Source: Macrococcoides canis
Lineage (GTDB): Bacteria > Bacillota > Bacilli > Staphylococcales > Staphylococcaceae
NCBI RefSeq assembly: GCF_002119805.1
Contig: NZ_CP021059.1
Span: 1,860,001 to 1,924,000 of the forward strand
Direction of reading: 5' to 3'
Length of the DNA stretch: 64,000 nucleotides
In this document: piece after piece, positions 36,670-49,600 of the stretch
Numbering within the stretch: position 1 is the first letter of the stretch
Layout of the letters: the number at the start of each line of letters is the position of its first letter
The notes under the pieces: model-generated
Seen by the model: only the letters and a program-made list of their open reading frames with translations
Database searches by the model: none
What the model was told of the DNA's origin: nothing
Position numbers and translations under genes: made by a program

Positions 36670-37401
36670 ATGAAAAATATATTATTCTGGATATACATAC
36701 TAGCGGCGGTGCTTCTAATAGGTGCCGGCTATAAATACTGGCAAAGTAAAGTTGCTGAAGGTGGAGAAACGCAGACTATTGAAACGAAAGATACACAGCA
36801 AAAAAAGACTGCGGATAAAACTGAAGAAAATGAAGAAGTAAGTTTACCGCATGTCTTCAAAGAACCTGCTATTCAAAAAATTTATGAAGAAAAAACAAAA
36901 GGTAATAAAAAGATGCAGCTGACATTTGTAAGCACACCGTACCAAACTTCAAATAAAGATACGAATGTCGCCAATACATTTATTTCAAACTTGCAAGAAG
37001 ATGTAAATTATAATATCGTTGAAGTTGATGCAAGTTCTAACACAGTGAACAGTGACGATATTAATAAAGAAAATCCAGATGTCGTTATTTTAGATGCGCT
37101 TACACTTAATGACTATATCGAAGGCGTAACTATCGAAGAACATTTGAACAATCTTGAAGCCATCATTAATAATATAAAAAATGATAACCGAAAAATTTAC
37201 GTTACAGGTACACGCAGTATGAAAGATGATGAATTTAATGCATACCAGCAAGAAGAAGCAAACTTCCTGCAAAACCAGGACGTAATTTTCATTCCTGTAG
37301 GTGAAGCTGTTGAAGATAAATATGATGATGACACTGAACTCCTTACAAAGGATGGCGTAACGAACTGGAGTAAAGTAATTAAGGATGAAATATTAAAATA
37401 A
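36670..37401 (+). CDS. Membrane-anchored SGNH/GDSL-like protein of unknown function
   Basis: A 243-residue protein with one N-terminal membrane helix (ILFWIYILAAVLLIGAGYKYW), a Lys/Glu/Thr-rich linker (about 30-60) and an extracytoplasmic domain. PDVVILDALTLNDYI and KIYVTGTRSM resemble strands of SGNH hydrolases, but a clear GDS nucleophile block is not visible, so catalytic activity is doubtful. It is convergent with cpsB. Confidence 0.6.
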   Translation: MKNILFWIYILAAVLLIGAGYKYWQSKVAEGGETQTIETKDTQQKKTADKTEENEEVSLPHVFKEPAIQKIYEEKTKGNKKMQLTFVSTPYQTSNKDTNVANTFISNLQEDVNYNIVEVDASSNTVNSDDINKENPDVVILDALTLNDYIEGVTIEEHLNNLEAIINNIKNDNRKIYVTGTRSMKDDEFNAYQQEEANFLQNQDVIFIPVGEAVEDKYDDDTELLTKDGVTNWSKVIKDEILK

Positions 37402-37433
37402 GACTATCGAGACTTTGTCTCGATAGTCTTATT
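37399..37433. terminator. Bidirectional terminator between the SGNH-like gene and cpsB
   Basis: An AAGACTATCGAGAC / GTCTCGATAGTCTT stem with loop TTT, flanked by A/T-rich runs. Confidence 0.9.
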
Positions 37434-37464
37434 TATGAGCGTGATGCTTTGTCCTCATATCAAT

Positions 37465-38268
37465 TTAAAATAAACCTAGAAATTTCTTTTTCTTTTTCTT
37501 CTTTACTTGTCTGTCTGATGAACTTTCAGACTTAATGATTTCTTTCGGACTTAAATACGGGATTTGCTCGCCAAGCAATACTTTCTTCGCATTACTTTTG
37601 AAGCGACCAGCGACTTCACTACCGAACTTACTTTCAATCGCTTCGTAAGCTGCTTTCATATGGAAGTTACGATTATTCACGTTATGCGCATCACTTGCCA
37701 CAAAGTGAATCAGCTGATGTTCAATCATCAGTTCCGCACATTCTTGTGCATGATGTCCTAAATTTCCGATAACAACGCCCGCTGTAACTTGCGCAAGTGC
37801 ACCAAGTTCAATCAGTTCAGCGAGTTTCTTCGGGTTCTTCTGCAGCTCTGTATTACGTTCAGGATGGGCGATGATTGGAACATACCCTTCCATTGCAAGT
37901 TGTGTAAATAACTGCTCCGTATAAATCGGTACTTCCGTTGAAGGAAATTCAATTAATACATAAGGTCCTGATAACGGCAGCGCTTTACCACTTTTCAGAT
38001 CTGTAATGACGTCACCATAGATTCTAATTTCTTGACTTGCATGAACGTTAAGCGGAATATTGTTATCTTTAATCAGCTGATTAACTTTGTCCGTTAAATC
38101 TTTAATCTTCGGACCGAAATTGTCATACATCTGTATCTTATGGTGCGGTGTTGCAATGATATCGGTAATCCCTTCTGCAACGGCTTGTCGTGCCATATCA
38201 AGCGTATCTGCTTCTGTCTGTGCACCATCATCGACACCATATAATATATGGTTATGAATATCAATCAT
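37465..38268 (-). CDS. PHP-family tyrosine-protein phosphatase (CpsB/CapC-like)
   Basis: A manganese-dependent phosphotyrosine phosphatase of the PHP fold. Metal motifs are DIHNHILYGVDDGA, ATPHH, AHPERN and SDAHN. Such enzymes control chain length via a BY-kinase in capsule loci, yet no kinase or capsule gene is near, so it is an orphan here. The C-terminus ends in a run of lysines then FLGLF. The start follows GAGGTG. Confidence 0.87.
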   Translation of the reverse strand: MIDIHNHILYGVDDGAQTEADTLDMARQAVAEGITDIIATPHHKIQMYDNFGPKIKDLTDKVNQLIKDNNIPLNVHASQEIRIYGDVITDLKSGKALPLSGPYVLIEFPSTEVPIYTEQLFTQLAMEGYVPIIAHPERNTELQKNPKKLAELIELGALAQVTAGVVIGNLGHHAQECAELMIEHQLIHFVASDAHNVNNRNFHMKAAYEAIESKFGSEVAGRFKSNAKKVLLGEQIPYLSPKEIIKSESSSDRQVKKKKKKKFLGLF

Positions 38269-38291
38269 TTGCTCACCTCATTGATAGCACA

Positions 38292-38320
38292 AAGAGCTTG
38301 AATCAATATCCAAGCTCCTG
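38292..38320 (-). terminator. Possible weak terminator after gatB
   Basis: A GAGCTTG / CAAGCTC stem, but only three T residues follow on the minus strand, so read-through into cpsB is possible. Confidence 0.4.
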
Positions 38321-38326
38321 TACGAT

Positions 38327-39754
38327 TTATCTTTTTTCTAGCTCTTCACGTAAAATTTGATTTACTAATTGTGGATTTGCCTGTCCTTTAGAAATTTTCA
38401 TGATTTGTCCGACTAAGAAGCCTGTTGCCTTACCTTTACCATTCTTGAAGTCTTCAATAGATTGAGGGTTATTATCTAATGCTTCCGTAACAAATGCTTT
38501 GAGTTGCTCTGGATCAGAGATTTGTACGAGACCTTGCTCTTCCATAATCACTTTCGGCGCTTTACCTGTTTCTACAGTGTCAGCGAATACTTTCTTCGCG
38601 ATTTTAGATGAGATTGTGCCGTCTGCAAGCAATTTCACCATTTCAGCTAAGTTTTCTGGTGTTAAAGCTGTTTCGTGTAATTCTTTCTGATTCTTGTTCA
38701 AGTATTCATTTACGCCACCCATCAACCAGTTTGATGATAGTTTCGCATCAGCGTTAAGTGCGATCATCGACTCGAAGAAATCAGACATCTCTTTCGTCAA
38801 TGTTAATACGTGTGCATCGTATTCAGGTAATCCATACTCTGATACATACTTCGCTTTACGTACATCCGGAAGCTCTGGAATCGACGCGCGAACACGTTCT
38901 TTCCATGCTTCATCGATATATAACGGTACTAAATCTGGTTCTGGGAAGTATCTGTAATCGTCAGAACCTTCTTTAACACGCATAAGGATTGTCTTACCTG
39001 TCGACTCGTCAAAACGACGTGTCTCCTGTAAGATTTCTCCACCATTTAATAATACTTCTTCCTGACGTTTTACTTCGTGCTCTAAACCTTTCTTAACGAA
39101 TGAGAAAGAGTTTAAGTTTTTAAGTTCTGCTTTCGTACCGAACTTCTCCTGACCTACTGGACGTAATGAAATATTCGCATCACAACGCAGCGATCCTTCT
39201 TCCATACGTACATCAGATACACCTGTGTACTGAATGATTGCTTTTAACTTTTCTAGATACGCATACGCTTCTTCAGGTGTACGAATATCTGGTTCAGATA
39301 CAATCTCGACTAATGGCGTACCTTGACGGTTTAAATCCACTAACGAATAGCCGTCTTTATGCGTCAATTTACCTGCATCTTCTTCCATATGCAGACGCGT
39401 AATGCCGATACGTTTCGTTTCGCCATTCACTTCGATATCGATATATCCGTTCTCACCAATTGGCTCATCAAACTGTGAAATTTGGTAAGCTTTCGGATTA
39501 TCCGGATAGAAATAGTTTTTACGGTCAAACTTTGTTTCTGTACGAATATCCATATTGAGTGCCATCGCTGCTCGCATCGCCCAGTCAACGGCAGTCTTGT
39601 TTACAACTGGTAACACACCAGGGTACCCAAGATCTACAACGTTAACATTTGTGTTTGGCTCTGCGCCAAAATGTGCAGGAGAAGCTGAGAACATTTTAGA
39701 TTCTGTCTTTAATTCTACGTGGACTTCTAGTCCGATTACTGTTTCAAAATGCAT
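38327..39754 (-). CDS. gatB: Aspartyl/glutamyl-tRNA amidotransferase subunit B
   Basis: The GatB subunit of GatCAB, which activates misacylated Glu-tRNA(Gln) or Asp-tRNA(Asn) for amidation. Signature stretches are [36 protein letters not shown] and the C-terminal YqeY-like tail ending [13 protein letters not shown]. Its 475 residues equal the S. aureus subunit. The order gatC-gatA-gatB with 1-13 bp gaps shows an operon. Confidence 0.97.
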   Translation of the reverse strand: MHFETVIGLEVHVELKTESKMFSASPAHFGAEPNTNVNVVDLGYPGVLPVVNKTAVDWAMRAAMALNMDIRTETKFDRKNYFYPDNPKAYQISQFDEPIGENGYIDIEVNGETKRIGITRLHMEEDAGKLTHKDGYSLVDLNRQGTPLVEIVSEPDIRTPEEAYAYLEKLKAIIQYTGVSDVRMEEGSLRCDANISLRPVGQEKFGTKAELKNLNSFSFVKKGLEHEVKRQEEVLLNGGEILQETRRFDESTGKTILMRVKEGSDDYRYFPEPDLVPLYIDEAWKERVRASIPELPDVRKAKYVSEYGLPEYDAHVLTLTKEMSDFFESMIALNADAKLSSNWLMGGVNEYLNKNQKELHETALTPENLAEMVKLLADGTISSKIAKKVFADTVETGKAPKVIMEEQGLVQISDPEQLKAFVTEALDNNPQSIEDFKNGKGKATGFLVGQIMKISKGQANPQLVNQILREELEKR

Positions 39755-39767
39755 AGTTTAAGTCTCC

Positions 39768-41213
39768 TTATAATGATTGATAACGTTCGTGCATGTTATA
39801 GATTTGTTCATAGTTATATGCAACGTTGTATAATGTTTTCTCGTCGAATGGCTTACCAATTAACTGTAAACCGATTGGACGGCCGTTTGACTCTCCGCAA
39901 GGGATAGACATAGATGGTAATCCTGCTAAGTTGATTGGAATCGTTAAGATGTCATTTGCATACATCGTTAACGGATCGTTGATTTGAGCACCGATATCAA
40001 ATGCTGTTGTTGGTGCAGTTGGTCCTACGATAATGTCATAGTTTTCAAATACACGTTCAAAGTCCTGCTTAATTAGCGTACGAACTTTCTGTGCTTTCTT
40101 ATAGTAAGCATCGTAGTACCCTGAACTTAATGCATATGTTCCAAGCATGATACGACGTTTCACTTCGTCACCGAAGCCTTCTTGACGCGTCTTCTTGTAT
40201 AGTTCTTCTAAGTTTTGAGCACCTTCTGCCTGGTAACCATAACGGATACCATCGAAACGTGCTAAGTTCGCACTTGCTTCACTTGAAGAAAGAATATAGT
40301 ATGTTGCAACACCATATTTGGAGTTAGGAAGTGATACTTCATCAACTGTTGCACCCATCTTCTCCAACTCTTTTATTGCTGCTTGTACACTTGCTTTAAC
40401 TTCTTCAGATACACCTTCACCTAAATATTCTTTTGGTACAGCGACGCGTAATCCTTTAATGTCTTTATCGATTTGAGATGTGAAATCTACATTATCAACA
40501 GGTGCACTTGTTGAATCATGCGGATCAAGTCCTGAAATCACTTCTAATACAGTCGCGTTATCTTTAACATTACGTGTAATTGGTCCAATCTGATCAAGTG
40601 ATGATGCAAATGCCACTAAACCGAAACGTGATACACGCCCGTATGTGGGTTTCATTCCTACTACACCACAGTATGACGCTGGCTGACGAATAGAACCACC
40701 CGTGTCACTACCAAGTGAGAACGGTACTAAACTAGCAGCAACTGCAGCTGCAGAACCACCTGATGATCCACCAGGAACCGCTTTATGGTCAAATGGGTTC
40801 ACTGTTTTCTTGTAGAATGAGTTTTCAGTTGAACCACCCATCGCAAACTCATCCATGTTCAGTTTACCGACAAGAATCCCGTTTTCCGCATTTAATTTAT
40901 TCATAACCGTTGCATCGTATACAGAATTAAAGCCACCTAAAATTTTAGACGCACACGTTGTTTCAACATCTTTCGTAACGATATTATCTTTAATCCCCAT
41001 CGGAATACCGAATAACTTTCCTGTCGGTGCTGTGCTATCCATTGATTTTGCTTTTTCTAATGCAGCTTCTTTATCTAAAGCTAAAAATGAATTGATGACT
41101 GCATCATCTTTTTCGATATTCACAAAAGTATCCTCAATTAATTCAGAAGGTTTGATTGTTTTGTTCTGAATCATTTGAGATAAGCTTTCGATTGATTCGT
41201 ATCTTAATGACAT
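39768..41213 (-). CDS. gatA: Aspartyl/glutamyl-tRNA amidotransferase subunit A
   Basis: An amidase-signature enzyme that releases ammonia from glutamine. The Lys-cisSer-Ser triad is visible in [20 protein letters not shown] and [13 protein letters not shown]. It has 481 residues (S. aureus 485). It begins 1 bp after gatC, and its ribosome site lies inside the gatC end. Confidence 0.97.
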   Translation of the reverse strand: MSLRYESIESLSQMIQNKTIKPSELIEDTFVNIEKDDAVINSFLALDKEAALEKAKSMDSTAPTGKLFGIPMGIKDNIVTKDVETTCASKILGGFNSVYDATVMNKLNAENGILVGKLNMDEFAMGGSTENSFYKKTVNPFDHKAVPGGSSGGSAAAVAASLVPFSLGSDTGGSIRQPASYCGVVGMKPTYGRVSRFGLVAFASSLDQIGPITRNVKDNATVLEVISGLDPHDSTSAPVDNVDFTSQIDKDIKGLRVAVPKEYLGEGVSEEVKASVQAAIKELEKMGATVDEVSLPNSKYGVATYYILSSSEASANLARFDGIRYGYQAEGAQNLEELYKKTRQEGFGDEVKRRIMLGTYALSSGYYDAYYKKAQKVRTLIKQDFERVFENYDIIVGPTAPTTAFDIGAQINDPLTMYANDILTIPINLAGLPSMSIPCGESNGRPIGLQLIGKPFDEKTLYNVAYNYEQIYNMHERYQSL

Positions 41214-41214
41214 A

Positions 41215-41514
41215 TTATTCTCCTCCGCCTAAAATCGATGGTACTTTAAATTGTCCATCTTCAGTATGTGCAGCATTCTTTAAGATTTCTTCTTGTGTTA
41301 AGCTCTTCTCTGCTACATCTTCACGTAATACATTCTGTAAATCTAATACGTGGAACGTTGGTTCAACACCTTCAGTATCCACTTCTTCTAACTGATCCGC
41401 AAAGTTAAGAATTGCTTCAAGCTGCGCACTGAATTTCGTTGCTTCTTCTTCAGTAATTTCTAAACGTGCTAAATGCGCAACGTGTTTAACTTGCTCATTT
41501 GTAATCTTTGACAT
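41215..41514 (-). CDS. gatC: Aspartyl/glutamyl-tRNA amidotransferase subunit C
   Basis: The small GatC subunit that links GatA to GatB. The pattern [17 protein letters not shown] and the C-terminal [16 protein letters not shown] are diagnostic. It has 99 residues. AAGGAGG precedes the start. It is first in gatCAB and divergent from putP. Confidence 0.95.
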   Translation of the reverse strand: MSKITNEQVKHVAHLARLEITEEEATKFSAQLEAILNFADQLEEVDTEGVEPTFHVLDLQNVLREDVAEKSLTQEEILKNAAHTEDGQFKVPSILGGGE

Positions 41515-41597
41515 GTGAGTCCTCCTTATGTACGTATAACATCTTTAAATTTTATCAAATTTTAGAGAAAAAATCTAAACATACTGAAAATAAATCT

Positions 41598-41625
41598 ATG
41601 AAAACGCTTAAATGCCGATTATAAT
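41598..41625 (+). promoter_or_regulatory. putP promoter region with cre-like site
   Basis: ATGAAAACGCTTAAA at 41598-41612 fits the CcpA cre consensus WTGNAANCGNWWNCA with one mismatch. TATAAT at 41620-41625 is a perfect -10, which puts the cre over the -35 region, a position typical of repression. Catabolite control of proline uptake is inferred. Confidence 0.5.
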
Positions 41626-41691
41626 AGAGTTATTGTTACTTTAGTACAATAAAATTAGTAGTAGTTGTAAAGACAAAGGAGGATAAAACAA

Positions 41692-43224
41692 ATGGGCTTT
41701 ATATTAGGTCATACGTTTCAAAACGTTAAAATTGAAGCAACATGGATGACGTATGTCATGATTGCTGTATATTTCTTAATCCTGTTAGGAATCGGTTATT
41801 ATGCATATAAACAATCAACAAGTACATTAGATGAATATATGCTTGGCGGTCGTAACCTCGGACCATTAGTAACAGCACTTTCAGCTGGAGCAGCGGATAT
41901 GAGTGGCTGGATGCTGATGGGGTTACCAGGTTCTGTATACACTACAGGACTTTCTGCAACTTGGATTGCAATCGGATTAACAATAGGAGCATGGTTAAAC
42001 TATATCCTTGTTGCCCCGAGATTACGTGTATATACGGAGCTTGCAGATAATGCCATTACCATTCCTGACTTCTTCGAGAAGCGTGTAAGTGATCATACAC
42101 GTATTTTAAAGATTATTTCTGGTCTTGTTATCGTTATATTCTTCACGTTATATACACATGCCGGAATGGTTTCTGGTGGCGTATTATTTGAAAGTGCATT
42201 CGGATTAAATTATCACTATGGGCTTGTACTTACTGCAAGTATCGTAATTATTTACACGTTATTTGGCGGATATCTTGCCGTATCATTAACTGACTTCTTC
42301 CAAGGGGTTATCATGTTAATCGCATTAGTGCTAGTACCAATCGTAGCATTGATGAAATTAAATGGTATGGAAGCATTCGATACTGTCGTTGAACTTAAAC
42401 CGACGAACTTAGATTTCTTCAAAGGAACGACGACAATTGGTATTATCTCTTTACTTGCATGGGGATTAGGTTACTTTGGACAGCCACATATTATCGTGCG
42501 TTTCATGTCTATCAAATCACATAAACAGTTACCAGCAGCACGTCGCATCGGAATTTCCTGGATGGCAATCTCATTAATCGGTGCCTGTGTAACAGGACTT
42601 GTTGGTATTGCATTTGTCAATGAATCAGGTGCGAAGCTAGACAATCCTGAAACAATCTTCGTAATGATGAGTCAAGTGTTATTCCACCCATTAATTGCTG
42701 GATTCTTCTTAGCAGCAATTTTAGCAGCAATTATGAGTACGATCTCTTCACAGCTACTTGTAACAAGTAGTGCATTAACACAGGACTTCTATATGCTGTT
42801 ACGTAAAACGAATATTCAGGACACAAGTCGCGAGAAAGAATTCGTTATGGTCGGACGTCTATCAGTATTGCTCGTAGCAGTTGTTTCAATGGCGATTGCA
42901 TGGAGCCCGAACGATACAATCTTAAACTTGGTTGGTAATGCATGGGCAGGATTCGGTGCCGCATTCGGACCGCTCGTATTGCTATCACTTTACTGGAAAG
43001 GTTTAACGAAACATGGAGCGATTACAGGAATGGTACTCGGATCAGTTACAGTAATCTTCTGGATTATGATGAAGTCACATGGTGGCATCTTCGAATTATA
43101 TGAAATTGTTCCTGGATTCTTAATCAGTTTAGTGTCTACTGTACTTGTGAGTATGGTTACACCGAAACCTGAACAACGTATTATTGATGAATTCGATGAA
43201 ATGAAACAAATAGTGAAATCATAA
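41692..43224 (+). CDS. putP: Sodium/proline symporter PutP
   Basis: An SSS-family Na+/proline symporter with about 13 membrane helices. Typical segments are [42 protein letters not shown] and [16 protein letters not shown]. It has 510 residues (S. aureus PutP about 512). AAAGGAGG lies upstream. Confidence 0.95.
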   Translation: MGFILGHTFQNVKIEATWMTYVMIAVYFLILLGIGYYAYKQSTSTLDEYMLGGRNLGPLVTALSAGAADMSGWMLMGLPGSVYTTGLSATWIAIGLTIGAWLNYILVAPRLRVYTELADNAITIPDFFEKRVSDHTRILKIISGLVIVIFFTLYTHAGMVSGGVLFESAFGLNYHYGLVLTASIVIIYTLFGGYLAVSLTDFFQGVIMLIALVLVPIVALMKLNGMEAFDTVVELKPTNLDFFKGTTTIGIISLLAWGLGYFGQPHIIVRFMSIKSHKQLPAARRIGISWMAISLIGACVTGLVGIAFVNESGAKLDNPETIFVMMSQVLFHPLIAGFFLAAILAAIMSTISSQLLVTSSALTQDFYMLLRKTNIQDTSREKEFVMVGRLSVLLVAVVSMAIAWSPNDTILNLVGNAWAGFGAAFGPLVLLSLYWKGLTKHGAITGMVLGSVTVIFWIMMKSHGGIFELYEIVPGFLISLVSTVLVSMVTPKPEQRIIDEFDEMKQIVKS

Positions 43225-43225
43225 G

Positions 43226-43260
43226 AAAAAGGTCGAGACATCGTGTCTCGACCTTTTATT
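43226..43260 (+). terminator. Rho-independent terminator of putP
   Basis: An AAAAGGTCGAGACA / TGTCTCGACCTTTT stem with loop TCG, ending at the first unit of array 3. Confidence 0.92.
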
Positions 43261-43450
43261 GTTTCTGCACGTTCGGGCGGCCGGGCGTGCAAATTCTGAT
43301 GTTTCTGCACGTTCGAGCGGCCGGGCGTGCAGATTCCGCTGTTTCTGCACGTTCGGGCGGCCGGGCGTGCAAATTCTGATTTTTCTGCACGTTCGGGCGG
43401 CCGGGCGTGCAAATTCTGATATTTCTGCACGTTCGAGCTGTCGTATGTGC
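43261..43450. repeat. Tandem array of 5 stem-loop units, 40-bp period (array 3)
   Basis: Units start at 43267, 43307, 43347, 43387 and 43427, exactly 40 bp apart. Arms GCACGTTCGG and CCGGGCGTGC pair over 10 positions (two G-U in plus-strand RNA) around loop GCGG; the linker is 16 bp (such as AAATTCTGATGTTTCT). Sequence differs from arrays 1 and 2 but the build is the same. In the last unit several arm bases change, mostly retaining pairs. It lies between the convergent putP and camS genes. Confidence 0.93.
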
Positions 43451-43469
43451 AGATTAATATCAATCCTCA

Positions 43470-44639
43470 CTATTCATATACATGAATATAAGGTTCTTTA
43501 TCTCCTTTTTCCTTCACTATTAAAGCGCGGGGTCTGTTGTTGTCTACGATGGAGATTTCAAAGCGATCGACATGTGCAAAGTTTTTCATTGATAAGTCAG
43601 CGATATATTGTGTTACACCCACAACTTCTGCTTTTCCGTAATAATCTAATGGCACATTAATTTTCAATGACTGTATCTTATCATTAACAAAATAACCTGT
43701 TCCGATTGCCTGTGTAAAGTTCGGGAAATAGTTCTGTAGCTGATCATTAAACTGCTTGAATCCATTATTCAGCTTTTCATCCAGATCTCCCACTTCGCCT
43801 GATGGCACTAAGATGTAATCTTCATCAATTTTCTTCCACTCACCAATCTTGCTACTTCCGGCCTTACTTGTTCCATATGAAATAAACGATCCTGGCGTGA
43901 TGCTTTCTGCGGACGACTGTACAAACACAGCGAATGTAATCGGGATATTTTTAAGCTCCTGCTTTACACGTAGTCTAGAAAGTATTTCGTCAGACATCTG
44001 CTTAGCTTGTTTCTCAATTTCTTTTTTATCGAGTTTCACACTGTAAGTAGCACCAAACTCTTCTTTTTGATAATAGTACACACTATTCATTGCAAGACCG
44101 ATTGTCATTCCGGAAATTTTCTGTTTTTTTGCGTCTTCTTCAGTATAGAAATCCTGTTCTAAAAGATGAGACAAATATGCTGGAGATTGTTGTGCAATTT
44201 TTTCTGCATCTGTTTCTCCTTTATGCGATGGATTGAGACCGAAATTGGCATAAGCATTTTTTTCAATGCGTTCATCTTTATCCATGTTATCGATTTCCTG
44301 CTTCGTATATTCCGGTTCAAGATAGCTCTCGACAGCACTTTTCGATAATAACTGACCATCACGGTATAAATATTTATCGGGTGCGTAGACTTTCTTGCTG
44401 ATATTCAGTAAGCCGTCCTCAAATGCTTCTCCATTATAGCTACTCACCATATTCGAACTGGTAAGTCCACGTGCCTGGCTCTCTTTGAATGGCAGCAATG
44501 TTCTGTAATAATCATTTGAAATCTGTACTTCTGTTGAAATCTGCTTATCCTTCTCTTTATTGCTGCTACTTTCTGGCGTGCCATTTGAACAGCTTGCCAG
44601 AATAATTGTAGACAACATTAATATCCCTATTCGTTTCAT
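43470..44639 (-). CDS. camS: CamS family sex pheromone lipoprotein
   Basis: An exported lipoprotein. The signal peptide ends in a lipobox L-A-S-Cys17. The CamS family is named for a staphylococcal peptide pheromone cut from the signal sequence; the role of the mature protein is unclear. It has 389 residues. It follows ligA by 12 bp and is the last gene of pcrB-pcrA-ligA-camS. No intrinsic terminator follows; the gene ends beside array 3. Confidence 0.92.
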   Translation of the reverse strand: MKRIGILMLSTIILASCSNGTPESSSNKEKDKQISTEVQISNDYYRTLLPFKESQARGLTSSNMVSSYNGEAFEDGLLNISKKVYAPDKYLYRDGQLLSKSAVESYLEPEYTKQEIDNMDKDERIEKNAYANFGLNPSHKGETDAEKIAQQSPAYLSHLLEQDFYTEEDAKKQKISGMTIGLAMNSVYYYQKEEFGATYSVKLDKKEIEKQAKQMSDEILSRLRVKQELKNIPITFAVFVQSSAESITPGSFISYGTSKAGSSKIGEWKKIDEDYILVPSGEVGDLDEKLNNGFKQFNDQLQNYFPNFTQAIGTGYFVNDKIQSLKINVPLDYYGKAEVVGVTQYIADLSMKNFAHVDRFEISIVDNNRPRALIVKEKGDKEPYIHVYE

Positions 44640-44651
44640 ATTTTTCCCCTC

Positions 44652-46646
<1,995 letters not shown>

Positions 46647-48812
46647 TTACTCCTTCTTTTCAATTGGGGCAAACTGGCTTAACAGTCGTTTCATCCCTAC
46701 AGATTTAAAGATGATATCCAGTTCTGTTGAACCGCCTTTATCTGTTACATTGCTGATTAATCCTTCTCCCCATGCTTTATGCATTACTTTATCACCAACT
46801 TTATATGTCGCTTGTGATTGTGCATCAGATGCTGCTTGTGTCATACGGCGTGCCGGACCACGTTTAACACCTGCTGGAAGCTTTCTCGCTACTGGTACAT
46901 CAAGAATATCTTCAGGAATTTCAGAGATGAATCTCGATTTCTTATTCGCTTGTGTACGGCCGAACAAGTTACGCATCTCAGCATGCGATAAATAAAGATG
47001 TTCTTCTGCCCTTGTAATTGCAACATACATTAAACGTCGTTCCTCTTCCATTTCGCTATCACTATTCAAGCTGCGGCTATGCGGGAATATCGACTCTTCA
47101 AGCCCTGCAATAAAGACGACTTTAAACTCCAACCCTTTTGCTGAGTGCATCGTCATCAGTGTAACACCCGCTTCCAGATCTGCATTGTCAACATCTGCAA
47201 CAAGCTGTAAATCTGTAAGGAAATTAATTAAAGACTGTTCTTCAATCGGCGTGTCCTTTTCATAATCTTTCGGCACGTTCATAAACTCCTGAATGTTCTC
47301 GATACGGGACTGTGATTCTAACGTATTCTCTGCTTCAAGCATCTTCATATAACCTGACTTATCGAGCAGCATCTCGGTTAACTCCGTGATAGATAAGAAT
47401 TCCTGCTGCTTCATTAAATTATCCATCATCGTATAGAATTCAACGAGTTTCTCTGTCGTCTTCTTCGGCAGTCCGATAAAGTCAACTTCTGCTAATGCAT
47501 CAAAATAGCTTAAACCGTTATGCTCTGCATAAGCGATAATCTTATCCAGAGCGCCTGGTCCTATACCACGTTTTGGTGTGTTGATAATTCGTGTGAAACT
47601 GATATCTTCGTTGCTATTAGCAACTAGTCGCAGGTAACTGAGCAGGTCTTTAATCTCTTTTCTGTCGTAGAACTTCGTGCCTCCGACCATCGTATAGCTG
47701 ATGTTTGATTTCATCAGCGTCTCCTCAATGACACGGGACTGTGCATTCGTTCGATACAGTATTGCCATATCGCTAAGCGCGTAGTTTTCACGCTTTTTCT
47801 TCAATATTTCTGCAACGATATATTCTGCTTCTGCACGTTCTGACATCGCTTTATAATAATTGATCTTAGAGCCATGGTCATTGTCTGTCCAAAGTGCTTT
47901 CGGTTTACGCTCTGTATTATTTTTGATCACTTCATTTGCGGCAAAGAGAATATTTTTCGTCGAGCGGTAATTACGTTCTAAAAAGATCGTCTTAGCATCT
48001 TTATAATCATCTTCAAAGCTCAGGATGTTATAAATATCTGCGCCACGCCATCCGTATATCGACTGATCCGAGTCCCCGACAACACAAATATTCTTAAATT
48101 TATCCGCAAGCATCTTTACGAGTAGATACTGCGCTCTGTTTGTATCCTGATACTCATCGACATGAATATACTGAAACTTCGACTGATAATAATCCAGAAC
48201 TTCAGGTACACGTTCAAACAATTGAATCGTCGTCATAATGAGGTCATCAAAGTCCAGTGCATGATTCTTAAGCAGTACTCTCTGATATTCCATATAGACT
48301 TTGCTGATCATCATACCCATAAAGTCACTCGCTGCTTCAATCGCATCATCAGGTGATTTCATTTCATTCTTTAAGTTAGAAATTTCTGCGACAAACATAC
48401 GTGGATCATATTTCTTCGGATCGATATTCTCACGCTTTAATATATCCTTGACGACAGAGCGCTGATCTGTTGGATCTAATATCGTAAAGTTACGCTCAAT
48501 ACCGATGCGGTCAATATCGCGTCTCAATATACGGACACACATCGAGTGGAACGTTGATATCCATATAACATCACTTTCGTCACCGATAATCTTCTTAACA
48601 CGTTCTTTCATTTCTTTCGCTGCTTTATTCGTAAATGTAATTGCCAGTATCTTATACGGTGAAACATCTTTCTCATCGATTAAATAAGCGATGCGATGTG
48701 TCAGCACACGTGTCTTACCAGAACCCGCTCCTGCCATAATAAGGAGTGGTCCTTCCGTCGTCATTACTGCTTGGCGCTGTTCTTCATTCATATGTTTTAA
48801 TAAATCGTTCAT
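46647..48812 (-). CDS. pcrA: ATP-dependent DNA helicase PcrA
   Basis: A UvrD/Rep-family 3'-5' helicase. Motif I is [11 protein letters not shown], motif II is VDEYQDTN, motif III is [14 protein letters not shown] and motif VI is [13 protein letters not shown]. The C-terminal RNA polymerase-binding Tudor-like segment ends near SQFAPI. It has 721 residues. Its start overlaps the pcrB end, showing coupling. Confidence 0.97.
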   Translation of the reverse strand: MNDLLKHMNEEQRQAVMTTEGPLLIMAGAGSGKTRVLTHRIAYLIDEKDVSPYKILAITFTNKAAKEMKERVKKIIGDESDVIWISTFHSMCVRILRRDIDRIGIERNFTILDPTDQRSVVKDILKRENIDPKKYDPRMFVAEISNLKNEMKSPDDAIEAASDFMGMMISKVYMEYQRVLLKNHALDFDDLIMTTIQLFERVPEVLDYYQSKFQYIHVDEYQDTNRAQYLLVKMLADKFKNICVVGDSDQSIYGWRGADIYNILSFEDDYKDAKTIFLERNYRSTKNILFAANEVIKNNTERKPKALWTDNDHGSKINYYKAMSERAEAEYIVAEILKKKRENYALSDMAILYRTNAQSRVIEETLMKSNISYTMVGGTKFYDRKEIKDLLSYLRLVANSNEDISFTRIINTPKRGIGPGALDKIIAYAEHNGLSYFDALAEVDFIGLPKKTTEKLVEFYTMMDNLMKQQEFLSITELTEMLLDKSGYMKMLEAENTLESQSRIENIQEFMNVPKDYEKDTPIEEQSLINFLTDLQLVADVDNADLEAGVTLMTMHSAKGLEFKVVFIAGLEESIFPHSRSLNSDSEMEEERRLMYVAITRAEEHLYLSHAEMRNLFGRTQANKKSRFISEIPEDILDVPVARKLPAGVKRGPARRMTQAASDAQSQATYKVGDKVMHKAWGEGLISNVTDKGGSTELDIIFKSVGMKRLLSQFAPIEKKE

Positions 48813-49495
48813 TATAATCCTACCTTTACTGTTTGTAATGCTGCTTTAATATCTGTGTAGATCACGTTACCAACGACAATTGTATCTGCAACTTCACGCA
48901 TCTCTTGTGCGCGTGCATGCGAATCGATTCCCCCACCATATATGAGGCGAGTAGATTTCAATTTCTGCTTGGCAGCCTTAACCATTTCCACATCACCGTA
49001 TGTGCCACTGTATTCTATATACATTGCCTTCAACTTATAGACTTCTTCAATCATCTCAGCATACGCTTCAATATCATCTATTGATAATTCGGTGTTCGCC
49101 TTCGTTAACTGTGCTACTTTACTGTCTTGATTAAGCACAATATAGCCTTCAAGTGTAAACAATTCATAATCAATCATATGACCGAACTGTTTAATTGCTT
49201 CGTGCAGCAAACCATTATGAAACGTTACATCCGGACTGTTCAGTACAGAAGGAATCATATAATGGTCAAATCCGGGTATCGCACTTTCTAAAGTCGATAA
49301 TTCCAGTACGCAAGGAACAGGATATCTTCTTACGCGACTCATTAAATCGAGTACATTATCTACAGTTACATTATCAGATCCACCGATAAAGATGGCATCT
49401 GTTCCCGACTCACAAATAAGTTCCAGATGCGCATCGCTAATTTCTTTTGCTGGATCTAACTTAAATACATGTTGCCAATCTTTCACTTCGTACAT
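48812..49495 (-). CDS. pcrB: Heptaprenylglyceryl phosphate synthase PcrB
   Basis: A TIM-barrel prenyltransferase joining sn-glycerol-1-phosphate with a heptaprenyl diphosphate. Typical segments are [32 protein letters not shown] and [15 protein letters not shown]. It has 227 residues (S. aureus 230). It is first in the pcrB-pcrA-ligA-camS operon. Confidence 0.95.
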   Translation of the reverse strand: MYEVKDWQHVFKLDPAKEISDAHLELICESGTDAIFIGGSDNVTVDNVLDLMSRVRRYPVPCVLELSTLESAIPGFDHYMIPSVLNSPDVTFHNGLLHEAIKQFGHMIDYELFTLEGYIVLNQDSKVAQLTKANTELSIDDIEAYAEMIEEVYKLKAMYIEYSGTYGDVEMVKAAKQKLKSTRLIYGGGIDSHARAQEMREVADTIVVGNVIYTDIKAALQTVKVGL

Positions 49496-49553
49496 AATGT
49501 CTCTCCTTTAAATATTAATAATGTATATTATATCATTTATCATTCATAACATT

Positions 49554-49600
49554 AAAAAAAGAGAGGATGAGATTTTACAATTTCTTCTCATGCTCTCTAT
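49554..49600 (-). terminator. Rho-independent terminator of the M15 lipoprotein genes
   Basis: An AGAGAGCATGAGA / TCTCATCCTCTCT stem (one mismatch) with a loop of about 14 nt and a seven-T tail on the minus strand. Confidence 0.82.

Noticed and set aside
42990-43660. Open frames through array 3 on both strands
   Set aside because: They overlap putP or camS on the other strand and consist of translated repeats.
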